A DNA stretch of 12,098 nucleotides from Desulfobacterales bacterium (GCA_025454075.1 JALOPD010000105.1:1-12098), one strand, 5' to 3'; shown: positions 1 to 6,495, counted from the first letter of the stretch. Numbers and translations are program-made. Notes: generated by a model not told the origin, from the letters alone.

Positions 1-381
1 TGCGCATTCTACCGGCTTTTCCATCATCGGGAAATGACCGGTGCCCGCTATCGTGGCCACTTCGCAGTCCGCCGCCATGCGTTTCAGGCAATCGGCGGCG
101 CCGGGTAAAAAAACGTCGGACTGCCGCCCTCGAATTGCCAGCGCCGGGCAGCGGAGCCTCTTGAAATATCCCCACACATTCAAAGGGATCGATTCGAACA
201 TACGGGCTTCGAGTTCCGGGTCGCAGGTCAAAACGGCGGTTTCGGAATCTTTTTCAAGCAGGCCGCATTCCAGCAGTATAGGAGATTTTGGGATCCAAGC
301 AAACCTCAACCACTCCGCCAGTCGGTATGGCGGCAAATAGTTGCTTATGTACGAATTAAGGATGCCTGAACGAAAAATGAT
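1..381 (-). pseudogene. Alpha/beta hydrolase, C-terminal remnant lacking its N-terminal half (also cut by the window edge)
   Basis: The minus-strand frame is open for 127 codons from a TAG at 382-384 to the window edge. It reads as the cap region and last third of an alpha/beta-hydrolase: a cap-like stretch (NYLPPYRLAEWLRF), then a strand leading into IRGRQSDVFLPG with the likely triad aspartate, then TIAGTGHFPMMEKP with the likely catalytic histidine. The N-terminal half, with the GxSxG nucleophile elbow, is absent. None of the three minus frames of 385-490 continues it, and there is no ATG until deep in the fragment. The family is normally about 260-300 residues, so roughly the first 120-130 are missing. 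I read this as a gene truncated by deletion or rearrangement near position 381. The family call is fairly secure; the substrate is unknown. A few C-terminal residues should lie beyond position 1. Confidence 0.7.
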
Positions 382-490
382 CTAGTCATTGCGGGTCACA
401 ACAAGGTTCTATAGCCGGCTTCGATTGACCTGCCGCCGCTGCCGGTGATATGGGAAGACCCATCCCGGGGTAAACGGCGCAAAAACGACT

Positions 491-1416
491 ATGGGCCCCA
501 TGACCCGATCCAAGCTCACTCATCTGTCCGAAGCCATCGACCGTTTGGTGCCGGACGGCAGCTCTGTGGCGGCGGGCCTGTGCCTGGAGGCCATGATCCC
601 GTTTGCAGCCGGACGGGAGATCATGTCATGCGCCGGCGCAAGCGCGGCCTGACCCTCATCGGCCCGATCTCCGACATGCTTTTCGACCAGCTGATCGGCG
701 CCGGCTGCGTGGATCGAGTCCGTGCCGCATGGGTCGGTAACGTGATCACGGGCTCAGGCTACAACTTCCGGCATGCGGTCGAATCGGGCGCCCTTGCCGT
801 CGAGGACCATTCCAACCTGACCATCGCCATGGCGCTCAGGGCCGGTGCGATGGGACTGCCGTTCATGCCGACGCGCACCGCCCTGGGGAGCGATCTTTTT
901 TCCACCAACTCCGGTTTGCAGAAGATCACCTGCCCGTTCACCGGAACTCCGCTGGCGGCCGTGGCGGCCATCGTGCCGGATGTCGCTCTGGTCCACGTTC
1001 AGCGGTCCGACGAATTCGGCAACTCCCACGCCTGGGGCAACATAGGCGTGATGCGCGACGCCTGCCTCGCCAGCCGGCACGTGCTTCTCACCGCCGAGGA
1101 GATCGTTGCAACCGAGGTCATCACCCGCGACCCCAACCGGGTGATCGTCCCCGGGTTCCGCGTCAGCGCCGTGTGCCATGTCCCCTGGGGCGCCCACCCC
1201 TCGCCCGTCCCCGGCTATTACAACCGTGATCACCAGGCCTTCATCGACTATCGCACCGAAAGCCGGTCGCCCGAGGGCTTCGCCCGCTGGCAGGAGCGCT
1301 GGGTGGATGCCGTCAGCCAGCCCGAAGACTACCTGAACCTTATCGGCCTTGAGCGCATGGAGGCCTTGAAGTTGAAGCACCATCTTTATTCGGAACCGGT
1401 GGATTATGGATACTGA
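491..1416 (+). pseudogene. Class I CoA-transferase subunit A, frameshifted by a 5-bp tandem duplication
   Basis: This is the alpha subunit of a heterodimeric CoA-transferase (COG1788, glutaconate/3-oxoacid CoA-transferase type), which moves CoA between carboxylic acids together with subunit B. The start of the protein is in the frame of ATG 491 (SKLTHLSEAIDRLVPDGSS, then IPFAAGREIM) and stops at TGA 650-652. The rest is in another frame from about 628 to TGA 1414-1416 (LTLIGPISDMLFDQLIGAG, AAWVGNVITGSG, FGNSHAWGN, GYYNRDHQAFIDY). TCATG occurs twice in tandem at 621-630. Removing one copy restores a continuous protein of about 306 residues, close to the family's usual 310-320. A longer frame beginning at 445 exists, but its first 60 residues are out-of-frame noise. 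Reinitiation at ATG 628 would give about 262 residues without the first strand-helix unit. No clear Shine-Dalgarno precedes 491 or the alternative ATG 500. Subunit B follows at 1559. A C-C hydrolase role of the related IpdA type is a less likely alternative. Confidence 0.82.
621..630 (+). repeat. Tandem 5-bp duplication (TCATG)2 causing the frameshift
   Basis: TCATG at 621-625 is followed immediately by TCATG at 626-630. The two copies sit exactly where the reading frame of the CoA-transferase A gene changes. Deleting either copy joins the codons for GREIM to RRRKRGLTLIG in one frame. This is seen directly. Whether it is a true mutation or an assembly or sequencing artefact cannot be told from the sequence. 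Confidence 0.9.
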
Positions 1417-1419
1417 ATG

Positions 1420-1525
1420 GTTTTAAGTTTTAGGTTTTAAGTTTTAAGCGCTCGCTCACAAGGCTACCGTGTCGCCAATTTCTTCGGCTTTTCTTGCTTA
1501 ACACTTAAAACGTAACACTTAACAC
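1420..1525. repeat. Heptamer-built inverted repeat between the CoA-transferase genes
   Basis: The left arm (1420-1448) is a G followed by four tandem heptamers, TTTTAAG at 1421, 1435 and 1442 and TTTTAGG at 1428. The right arm (1497-1525) is its reverse complement with four mismatches in 29 positions, made of CTTAACA at 1497 and 1518, CTTAAAA at 1504 and CGTAACA at 1511. The spacer of about 48 bases is ordinary mixed sequence. Transcribed, it would form a long AT-rich hairpin. The element fills most of the 142-bp gap between subunits that are normally adjacent, and subunit B has no evident Shine-Dalgarno downstream of it. It resembles a dispersed intergenic palindromic element. That is an inference, since only one copy is in the window. 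Confidence 0.8.
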
Positions 1526-1558
1526 TTTCTCAACTTCACCCGAGCCGATCGAGTCTTT

Positions 1559-2329
1559 ATGTCCAACTACAACGCAAGCAAACTGATGGTCTGCGCCGCC
1601 GCACGCGAAATCGCCGACGGCGACGTCGTCTTCGTCGGCATGCGGCTGCCGCTGCTCGGATTTCTTCTCGCCAAGGCCACGCATGCGCCCAACGCCGTGG
1701 GCGTTTACGAGTTGGGGGTGGTGCGCGACGAGGTCGCCCCGGAGCCCATCCTGACGATGGGCGACCTGCCGAACCTTCACCGGGCCGCCTGGCTGGCCGA
1801 CACCGCCGACACCATGGGACTCCTTCAAAGCGGAAGGGTGGACGTGAGCTTCATCGGCGGGGCGCAGATCGACCGCTTCGGCAACCTCAACACGAGCTGC
1901 ATCGGAGGCGCCCAGCGGATGGAAACCCGTCTGCCGGGCAGCGGCGGGGCGTGCGACCTGGCCTGCCTGGCCAAACGCCACATCATCATCATGGCCCACG
2001 AGCGCCGGCGCTTTGTGCCGGCCGTGGACTACATCACTTCGCCCGGTTACGGCGACGGGCCCGGCTGGCGCCGGAACGCCGGCCTGCCGCGCGGCGGACC
2101 CGCGGCCGTGATCACCACCTTGGGAACCTTCCGCTTCGACCCGCAGACCCGTGAGATGGTTCTCTCCTGCCTGCACCCCGGCGTCACGATTGAGGACGTC
2201 CAGAACAACACCGGCTGGCCGGTCGCCGTATCCTCGAGGCTGGATCAAACGTCGTCCCCGACCTCCCAGGAACTCGCCACGATTGCCCGCTTCGATCCTC
2301 GGGGGTTCTGGACCGGGCCTGAAAAATGA
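1559..2329 (+). CDS. Class I CoA-transferase subunit B
   Basis: This is the beta subunit of a heterodimeric class I CoA-transferase (COG2057, GctB-like), 256 residues, close to the family norm. It opens with YNASKLMVCAAAREIADGD, the family's usual first helix, which supports ATG 1559 even though no good Shine-Dalgarno is visible. E51 in GVYELGVV is the candidate catalytic glutamate that carries the acyl and CoA intermediates. The family signature SFIGGAQIDRFGNLNTS follows at about 97-113, then GSGGACDLA at 127-135. The C-terminal part (YITSPGYGDGPGW, then TTLGTFRFDP, then LHPGVTIEDVQNNTGWP) is also typical. It should work with the subunit A encoded just upstream, whose frame is broken here, so the pair may not be active as sequenced. 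The acid substrate is unknown. The neighbouring TRAP transporter suggests an imported carboxylate. Confidence 0.88.
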   Translation: MSNYNASKLMVCAAAREIADGDVVFVGMRLPLLGFLLAKATHAPNAVGVYELGVVRDEVAPEPILTMGDLPNLHRAAWLADTADTMGLLQSGRVDVSFIGGAQIDRFGNLNTSCIGGAQRMETRLPGSGGACDLACLAKRHIIIMAHERRRFVPAVDYITSPGYGDGPGWRRNAGLPRGGPAAVITTLGTFRFDPQTREMVLSCLHPGVTIEDVQNNTGWPVAVSSRLDQTSSPTSQELATIARFDPRGFWTGPEK

Positions 2330-2378
2330 AGTTATCGGTTGATCACTCTATGCCGCAGATGCGGTCCCGCTTTTTCTC

Positions 2379-2407
2379 TTGACAAAAAATTGCTTAGCTG
2401 TTTTATA
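2379..2407 (+). promoter_or_regulatory. Sigma-70-type promoter for the TRAP operon
   Basis: TTGACA at 2379-2384 matches the -35 consensus exactly. It is followed after 17 bases by TTTATA at 2402-2407, a 5/6 match to the -10 box. The spot is AT-rich within a GC-rich region and lies 66 bases before the dctP start. A short palindrome, TAGCT-N7-AGCTA at 2395-2411, overlaps the -10 box and could be an operator, although five-base arms can arise by chance. Confidence 0.7.
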
Positions 2408-2472
2408 GCTATTAAACATTCTTTGGCAAATGAACGGGGTTTAGTTAATCTTGAACGAAGAAGGAGGCGGCG

Positions 2473-3558
2473 ATGCAAGCAAGAAAGGCGTTGATCTTCG
2501 TACTGGCAGGACTCGTTTTTCTATCCATGACAGCCGGACCGGCCCTTGCGCAACAGAAGTCTCCCCTGGATGCCTGGAAGCCCGCTTTCGACCCTTCCAC
2601 GGCCAAGTACAAGCTGGTTGTCTCCAACGTGTCCACGCCCGCCCTCAAGGGGGTCTATGCCGGATTCGCCATCCGGGACGAGCTCTGGAAGCGCACGAAA
2701 GGCCAGATCTACCTCGAATACAAGCCCTTCTCGATGCTGGGCGGTGAAGTGGAGGTGCTCAACCAGCTGAAGATGGGGGCCATCCAGGGCATGGCCGTCA
2801 GCTCGGTTGCCTCCACCAACCTCGGGCCCCGCTTCGGCGTGGTCAACCTGCCCTTTCTCGTCGACTCATTCGAGAAGCTGGACAAATTCGTCGCCAATAA
2901 AAAGCTGTTCGACCATTTCATGAATGCCATGGACCACCAGGGCATCATGGGGCTGGACATCACCGGCTACGGCAATTACGGCTGGGCCACCAAAACACCG
3001 GTCAAGACTTACGAAGATGCCAAGAAGGTCAAGTTCCGTATCGCGGAGGCCGAAGTCAACAAGCTCACTTACAACGCCTGGGGCATCAACCCCGTGGTGA
3101 TGCCCTGGCCCGACGTGCCGATGGCCCTCAAGCAGGGGGTGATCGACGGCCTGGACCACACCCCGGCCGTGTGCAACCTCACCAAGAAGTTTGAAGACGC
3201 GAAGTACTTCACCCAGATCAACTACGCCCAGGGGCTCTTCATCTGGATCTTCAGCAAGGCCTGGTTCAAAACCCTGCCGGCCGATCTGCAGCAAACATTC
3301 GTTCAGACCGTTCACGATGTGTGCGCCGACATCCGCAAGCAGGGCAAGGCCCAGGAGGCGGAGGAGATCGCCAAGGCCAAGGCCGCCGGCGTGACCTTCT
3401 TTACACTGCCTGCGGAAGACATGGCCACCTTGAGAAAATTGGGCGACCCGGTGCACTACAAATACAGCAAAGAGATCAACCAGCTCTTCCCGGGGGACAC
3501 CTACAAACCTCAGGATTTTCTCAGGGAAGTGCAGGAATTTCTGGGATACAAGAAGTAG
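2473..3558 (+). CDS. dctP: TRAP transporter periplasmic solute-binding protein (DctP family)
   Basis: This is the extracytoplasmic receptor that captures an organic acid and delivers it to the DctQM membrane complex. It has 361 residues, slightly above the usual 320-350. A signal peptide has a basic start (MQARK), a hydrophobic core and an AxA site (ALAQQ, cut near residue 27). The mature protein begins KYKLVVSNVSTPALKG. R189 in KVKFRIAEAEVN is at the position of the conserved arginine that binds the substrate carboxylate in DctP proteins. VMPWPDVPMALKQGVIDGLDHTP at about 209-231 is the usual region after it. AAGGAGG at 2461-2467 with a 5-base spacer fixes the start at 2473. It is first in a dctP-dctQ-dctM operon, behind a strong promoter, and is followed by a stable hairpin. 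The family call is secure. The ligand is inferred only as a carboxylate. Confidence 0.93.
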   Translation: MQARKALIFVLAGLVFLSMTAGPALAQQKSPLDAWKPAFDPSTAKYKLVVSNVSTPALKGVYAGFAIRDELWKRTKGQIYLEYKPFSMLGGEVEVLNQLKMGAIQGMAVSSVASTNLGPRFGVVNLPFLVDSFEKLDKFVANKKLFDHFMNAMDHQGIMGLDITGYGNYGWATKTPVKTYEDAKKVKFRIAEAEVNKLTYNAWGINPVVMPWPDVPMALKQGVIDGLDHTPAVCNLTKKFEDAKYFTQINYAQGLFIWIFSKAWFKTLPADLQQTFVQTVHDVCADIRKQGKAQEAEEIAKAKAAGVTFFTLPAEDMATLRKLGDPVHYKYSKEINQLFPGDTYKPQDFLREVQEFLGYKK

Positions 3559-3574
3559 TTTATGCGTGCCTCTG

Positions 3575-3615
3575 CGTGCAAAAGGGGAGGCGGCAGTCGC
3601 CTCCCCTTTTGCACG
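3575..3615 (+). terminator. Perfect 18-bp stem-loop between dctP and dctQ (attenuator or mRNA-stabilising hairpin)
   Basis: The arms at 3575-3592 and 3598-3615 are perfectly complementary over 18 bp around a 5-base loop (GCAGT). The stem has a GC-rich core (GGGGAGGCG/CGCCTCCCC) flanked by A4/T4. The T-run lies inside the stem and is not followed by more T, so termination is probably partial. The likely effect is more dctP message than dctQM message, as suits a binding protein needed in excess. The hairpin is seen directly; its role is inferred. Confidence 0.8.
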
Positions 3616-3645
3616 GCCTGACGGCCACCGGATGCGGGAAAGACA

Positions 3646-4143
3646 ATGGCTAAATTATTTGCAGTCATAGACAAGGTGCTCACTTTTTTCGAGGAGTGGA
3701 CCCTGTTCATCACGGTGCTGGCGGCCATGCTGGCCCTCTTCGTCAACGTCGTGCTGCGCTACGGGTTCTCCTACTCCCTGGCCTGGTCCGAAGAGCTGGT
3801 CCGGGAGGTCATTCTCTACACCACCTTCATCGGCTGCAGCGCGGCCATCAAGAACCGCTCCACGGTCCGCATCGACGCGCTGGTGCAGCTGGTCCCCCGG
3901 CTCAAGTACCCGCTCGGGATTTTTAGTTATGTGATCAACCTGGTGTTCGCCGTGGTGATGATCTATTTCGGCTACCTGCTGTGCGCCCTGCAGGTGGAAA
4001 GCGATCAGACCACGTTGATCCTGCAGATCCCCACCGTCTATCTCTACGCGATTTTGCCATTGATGGGCGCTATGATGTTCGTTCGCGTGGTCATGATGAT
4101 GGCCGCCGATATCCGCGCCCACGGCGCCGCGGCCTCGCGCTGA
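3646..4143 (+). CDS. dctQ: TRAP transporter small membrane subunit (DctQ family)
   Basis: This is the small integral-membrane subunit that pairs with DctM in the Na+- or H+-driven TRAP transporter. It has 165 residues, the normal family length. Four hydrophobic segments are visible at about 19-38, 50-68, 91-113 and 130-153. The family motif NVVLRYGF followed by SLAWSEELVRE lies at 34-54, and the basic loop KNRSTVRID follows the second helix. Translation probably starts at ATG 3646. The Shine-Dalgarno is weak (GGGAAAG just upstream), which fits lower expression than dctP. The gene lies 87 bases after dctP, across the stem-loop, and 45 bases before dctM. Confidence 0.9.
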   Translation: MAKLFAVIDKVLTFFEEWTLFITVLAAMLALFVNVVLRYGFSYSLAWSEELVREVILYTTFIGCSAAIKNRSTVRIDALVQLVPRLKYPLGIFSYVINLVFAVVMIYFGYLLCALQVESDQTTLILQIPTVYLYAILPLMGAMMFVRVVMMMAADIRAHGAAASR

Positions 4144-4188
4144 CCGGGGGCGCACGATAACGTCTGCTGCTGGAGGAGTCGGATCCAC

Positions 4189-5514
4189 ATGGAATTCAGT
4201 GTAATCGCGATACTGCTGATGCTGCTGGGGGCCATGGCGGTTTACGTGCCGGTTTACATGAGCCTGTTTTTCACCGGTGTGTTGGGCTTTATCTTCTTCG
4301 CACCGGACCCCCAGACCCTGATGCTGGCGCAAAGCTTTTTCAAGAGCATGGACAACTTCGCGCTCGTGGTCGTGCTTTTTTTCATCCTCTGCGGCAACAT
4401 CATGACGGCCGGCAGCATCGTGGAAAAACTCATCAAGATGGTGAACACGCTGGTGAGCTGGATGCCGGGGGGGCTCGGCATGGCCGGCTGCCTGGGCTGC
4501 GGCCTGTTCGGCGCCATTTCCGGTTCCACGGTGGCCACGGTGGTCGCGCTGGGCGGCTTCATGATCCCGGCCCTGATCCGCAACGGCTACGATGAAAAAT
4601 ACTCCATCGGCCTGATGACGACCTCGCCCAACCTGGGTATCATCATCCCGCCCAGCATCAGCATGATCCTCTACTGCATGATCACCAACGTCTCTTTGCA
4701 GGGGCTCTTTCTCACGGGCTTCATCCCGGGTATTATTATCATGGGCCTCACCTGCATCTACACCTACTGGCACTTCCGCGCCAGCACCTCGGTGGTGCGG
4801 CTGCCCGTGCCCAGTTTCAGCGAGGTTCTGGTCACTTTCAAAGAGGGCTTCTGGTCCCTCATGCTGCCGGTGATCATCTTCGTGGGGACCTTCTCGGGGG
4901 TTTTCACGGCCAACGAGGCGGCCGTGGTGGCCTGCATGTACGCCTTCATCGTGGAGCTCTTCATCCACAAGACCATGAAATTCAGAGACGTCAAAAAGGT
5001 CATCGTCGGCTCCGCGGTCACATCGGCCACGCTGCTCATCATCGTGGCCGGCGCCACCTGCTTCGGCCGCTACCTGACCTTCGAGAACGTCCCCGGCAAG
5101 ATTGCCGAGGCCGTGGTCGAAAACATCCAGTCCCCGGTTGTGTTTCTGATGGCCATCAATCTCTTTTTCCTGGTGGTGGGGATGTTTCTGGACGTGATCT
5201 CGGCCACCCTGATCATCGGACCGGTGGTGATCCCGCTGCTGCCCACCTTCGACGTGGATTTCATGCACTTCGGGCTGCTGATGACGGTGAATTTAGCCAT
5301 CGGCTACTGCACCCCGCCGGTGGGGGTGAGCATGTACATCACCGGCGCCATCGCCAACAGGGACATCATCTACGTAACCAAGGCCGTGATCCCGTTCCTG
5401 ATAATTCAGATTTTCGTGCTATTCATAATGACCTATCTGCCGGATCTGGTATTGTGGCTGCCCAAAGCCATGGGGTTCTGGGAGGCGATCGAGAGCAGCA
5501 TGCCCGCCCTTTAG
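4189..5514 (+). CDS. dctM: TRAP transporter large permease subunit (DctM family)
   Basis: This is the large membrane subunit that carries the transport pathway, 441 residues with about a dozen hydrophobic helices, as expected for the family. Signature stretches are GAISGSTVATVVALGG near 108-123, NLGIIIPPSISMILY near 148-162, FTANEAAVVACMYAF near 239-253, GMFLDVISATLIIGP near 331-345 and GYCTPPVGVSMY near 372-383. GGAGGAG lies about 10 bases before ATG 4189. It is the last gene of the transporter operon. After its stop the strand carries no intact gene for about 500 bases. The frame is complete with no anomalies. Confidence 0.93.
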   Translation: MEFSVIAILLMLLGAMAVYVPVYMSLFFTGVLGFIFFAPDPQTLMLAQSFFKSMDNFALVVVLFFILCGNIMTAGSIVEKLIKMVNTLVSWMPGGLGMAGCLGCGLFGAISGSTVATVVALGGFMIPALIRNGYDEKYSIGLMTTSPNLGIIIPPSISMILYCMITNVSLQGLFLTGFIPGIIIMGLTCIYTYWHFRASTSVVRLPVPSFSEVLVTFKEGFWSLMLPVIIFVGTFSGVFTANEAAVVACMYAFIVELFIHKTMKFRDVKKVIVGSAVTSATLLIIVAGATCFGRYLTFENVPGKIAEAVVENIQSPVVFLMAINLFFLVVGMFLDVISATLIIGPVVIPLLPTFDVDFMHFGLLMTVNLAIGYCTPPVGVSMYITGAIANRDIIYVTKAVIPFLIIQIFVLFIMTYLPDLVLWLPKAMGFWEAIESSMPAL

Positions 5515-5563
5515 CCCTTGATCGATTCAGATCGGCGTATTCGGATGGCCGGTATTAGAACCG

Positions 5564-5784
5564 TCAGGCCTTCAAGCCGATCAGTTCGCCCAGCTTGCGG
5601 TAGGTCCAGGGGTAGGCGGAGCCGGCCCGCGCGATGAGGGGCCAGTTCGCACGGATGCCGGGAATGTTGTCCTGCGCCACATGGCTCCGATGAAGAGCCC
5701 GATGAAGTCCGCAAACCGGCCGATCGCCTGGCCGCCGACCACCAGCCCCTCCTTGACGACGACCCTCAGTTGGCTACAAAGTAG
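5564..5784 (-). pseudogene. C-terminal remnant of an FAD/NAD(P)-dependent oxidoreductase-like protein, frameshifted
   Basis: On the minus strand, after a TAG at 5785-5787, one frame reads LRVVVKEGLVVGGQAIGRF, then ADFIGLFIGAMWR down to 5674. The neighbouring frame continues from about 5671 as DNIPGIRANWPLIARAGSAY, then PWTYRKLGELIGLKA, ending at TGA 5564-5566. Together they look like one protein C-terminus broken by a one-base deletion at 5671-5674. The segment EGLVVGGQAIG resembles the dimerisation domain of pyridine-nucleotide disulfide oxidoreductases (gr-lvGgqaiG pattern). All catalytic parts (the FAD and NAD Rossmann folds) are missing. It is therefore a relic on the strand opposite its neighbours. 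The protein-like character is fairly clear; the family assignment is tentative. Confidence 0.5.
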
Positions 5785-5835
5785 CTATTTTATATCTTGA
5801 AATATTTGCCAAGCTGAATTAAGAAAAGATACGTT
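5770..5835 (+). promoter_or_regulatory. AT-rich segment, probable promoter region of the ACT-kinase operon
   Basis: This is the only markedly AT-rich stretch ahead of the signalling operon. Possible elements are TTGGCT (5770-5775), 17 bases, TATCTT (5793-5798); or TTGAAA (5797-5802), 17 bases, TAAGAA (5820-5825). Neither is close to consensus, so the exact site is not fixed. A small hairpin (arms 5771-5777 and 5781-5787, one G-U pair) followed by TTTTATAT overlaps it and could instead act as a weak terminator. Confidence 0.3.
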
Positions 5836-5861
5836 CACTGTATTTTTTGAACTCGCCTTCA

Positions 5862-5895
5862 CGGAGGTCGCTGCTGCTCGGAAAAGCGCCCTCCG
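5862..5895 (+). promoter_or_regulatory. Leader stem-loop upstream of the ACT gene
   Basis: CGGAGGTCGC at 5862-5871 pairs with GCGCCCTCCG at 5886-5895 over nine of ten positions, with a 14-base loop. The left arm contains a GGAGG sequence but no start codon follows at a useful distance. No T-run follows, so it is not a classical terminator. It may be a structured 5' leader element. Its function is unknown. Confidence 0.35.
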
Positions 5896-6021
5896 GGGCC
5901 TGTGCGGTGGGAGATATTTGACCGGGTAACGACTGGCAGCTCTTTCGATTCCTCAACGCGGCCGGCTTAAGCCCCGCCAAGAGGATCAGCCGGGGGCTGC
6001 AACTGTAAAGGAGAAGGGGCT

Positions 6022-6465
6022 ATGAAGCTGAAACAGATCGTGGTGTCCATTGAAAACGCACCGGGCCGGCTTTTTGAGGTGACCGAAGCCCTCGGCAAGG
6101 CCGGGATCAACCTCAGGGCCCTCAACCTGGTGGATACGGGCGCCTTCGGGCAGCTGCGGTTGCTGGTGTCGGACGTGGCCACCGCGCGCCGCGTCCTCAT
6201 GGGGCTTCAGATTCCCGCCTACGTGAACGACGTCGTGGCGGTCGAAATAGAGGACAAGCCCGGCAGCCTGGCCCGCTTGCTGAAGCCGCTGACCGCTGCG
6301 AATGTAAACGTCGTCTTCATGTATGCCTTCCTCCGGTTCGCATCGGGCAAGGCGGTCATGATCTTCCGCTTCAGCGACAACGACAAGGCGATCGAGGTCC
6401 TCCAGGCCAGCGGCGTCAAGCTGCTGGACTCCGAGAGTTTCGGGATCTTGGAAACCGAGAGTTGA
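6022..6465 (+). CDS. Tandem ACT-domain protein
   Basis: This is a 147-residue protein made of two ACT domains and nothing else: ACT1 about 4-66 (with NAPGRLFEVTEALGKAGINL) and ACT2 about 71-135 (with DKPGSLARLLKPLTAANVNV). Each carries the D/N-x-P-G-x-L turn where ACT domains bind small ligands, usually amino acids, at a dimer interface. The protein matches the stand-alone double-ACT type (COG4747). AAAGGAG at 6007-6013 lies eight bases before ATG 6022. It is the first gene of a plus-strand run with two kinases and a response regulator; the first kinase starts 30 bases after its stop. I infer that it senses an amino acid or acyl-type metabolite for this cassette. In other genomes such proteins also occur beside phenylacetate-CoA ligases, which are absent here. 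Confidence 0.85.
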   Translation: MKLKQIVVSIENAPGRLFEVTEALGKAGINLRALNLVDTGAFGQLRLLVSDVATARRVLMGLQIPAYVNDVVAVEIEDKPGSLARLLKPLTAANVNVVFMYAFLRFASGKAVMIFRFSDNDKAIEVLQASGVKLLDSESFGILETES

Positions 6466-6495
6466 CGGTTTGGACGATGGGCCCAAGGAGCCGCG

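Larger units (their letters stand above)
5515..6021. other. 507-bp region without an intact gene
   Basis: The stretch between dctM and the ACT gene contains only fragments and putative control sequence. These are a minus-strand flavoprotein gene remnant (5564-5784), an AT-rich segment (about 5770-5860) that stands out from its GC-rich surroundings, a leader hairpin (5862-5895), and a 28-codon protein-like tail (5922-6008) ending directly before the ACT gene's Shine-Dalgarno. I see no tRNA, IS element or strong terminator after dctM. Confidence 0.7.

Noticed and set aside
41..340. A 99-codon plus-strand frame at the left edge
   Set aside because: The minus strand of the same stretch reads as an alpha/beta hydrolase, which explains the open plus frame.
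425..452. A promoter ahead of CoA-transferase A (TTGACC followed by GATATG)
   Set aside because: The -10 match is poor and the spacing is short.
445..490. ATG 445 as the start of CoA-transferase A
   Set aside because: Residues from 445 to about 627 in that frame do not resemble the family. The true N-terminal sequence is in the frame of 491.
1505..2248. A 247-codon minus-strand frame opposite CoA-transferase B
   Set aside because: It is the shadow of a clear family member and has no motif of its own.
2352..2376. A terminator after CoA-transferase B (CCGC-AGAT-GCGG, then GCGG-TC-CCGC and T5)
   Set aside because: The stems are only 3-4 bp and the T-run abuts the -35 box. This is too weak to call.
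3655..5268. A 537-codon open frame on the minus strand opposite dctQ and dctM
   Set aside because: It is rich in His, Asp, Gln and Glu with no recognisable domain. It mirrors hydrophobic codons of the real membrane genes.
5832..5851. The inverted repeat GTTCA-N10-TGAAC as a LexA-like operator
   Set aside because: Five-base arms with a long AT-rich spacer, not matching a known operator spacing, and no damage-response gene is nearby.
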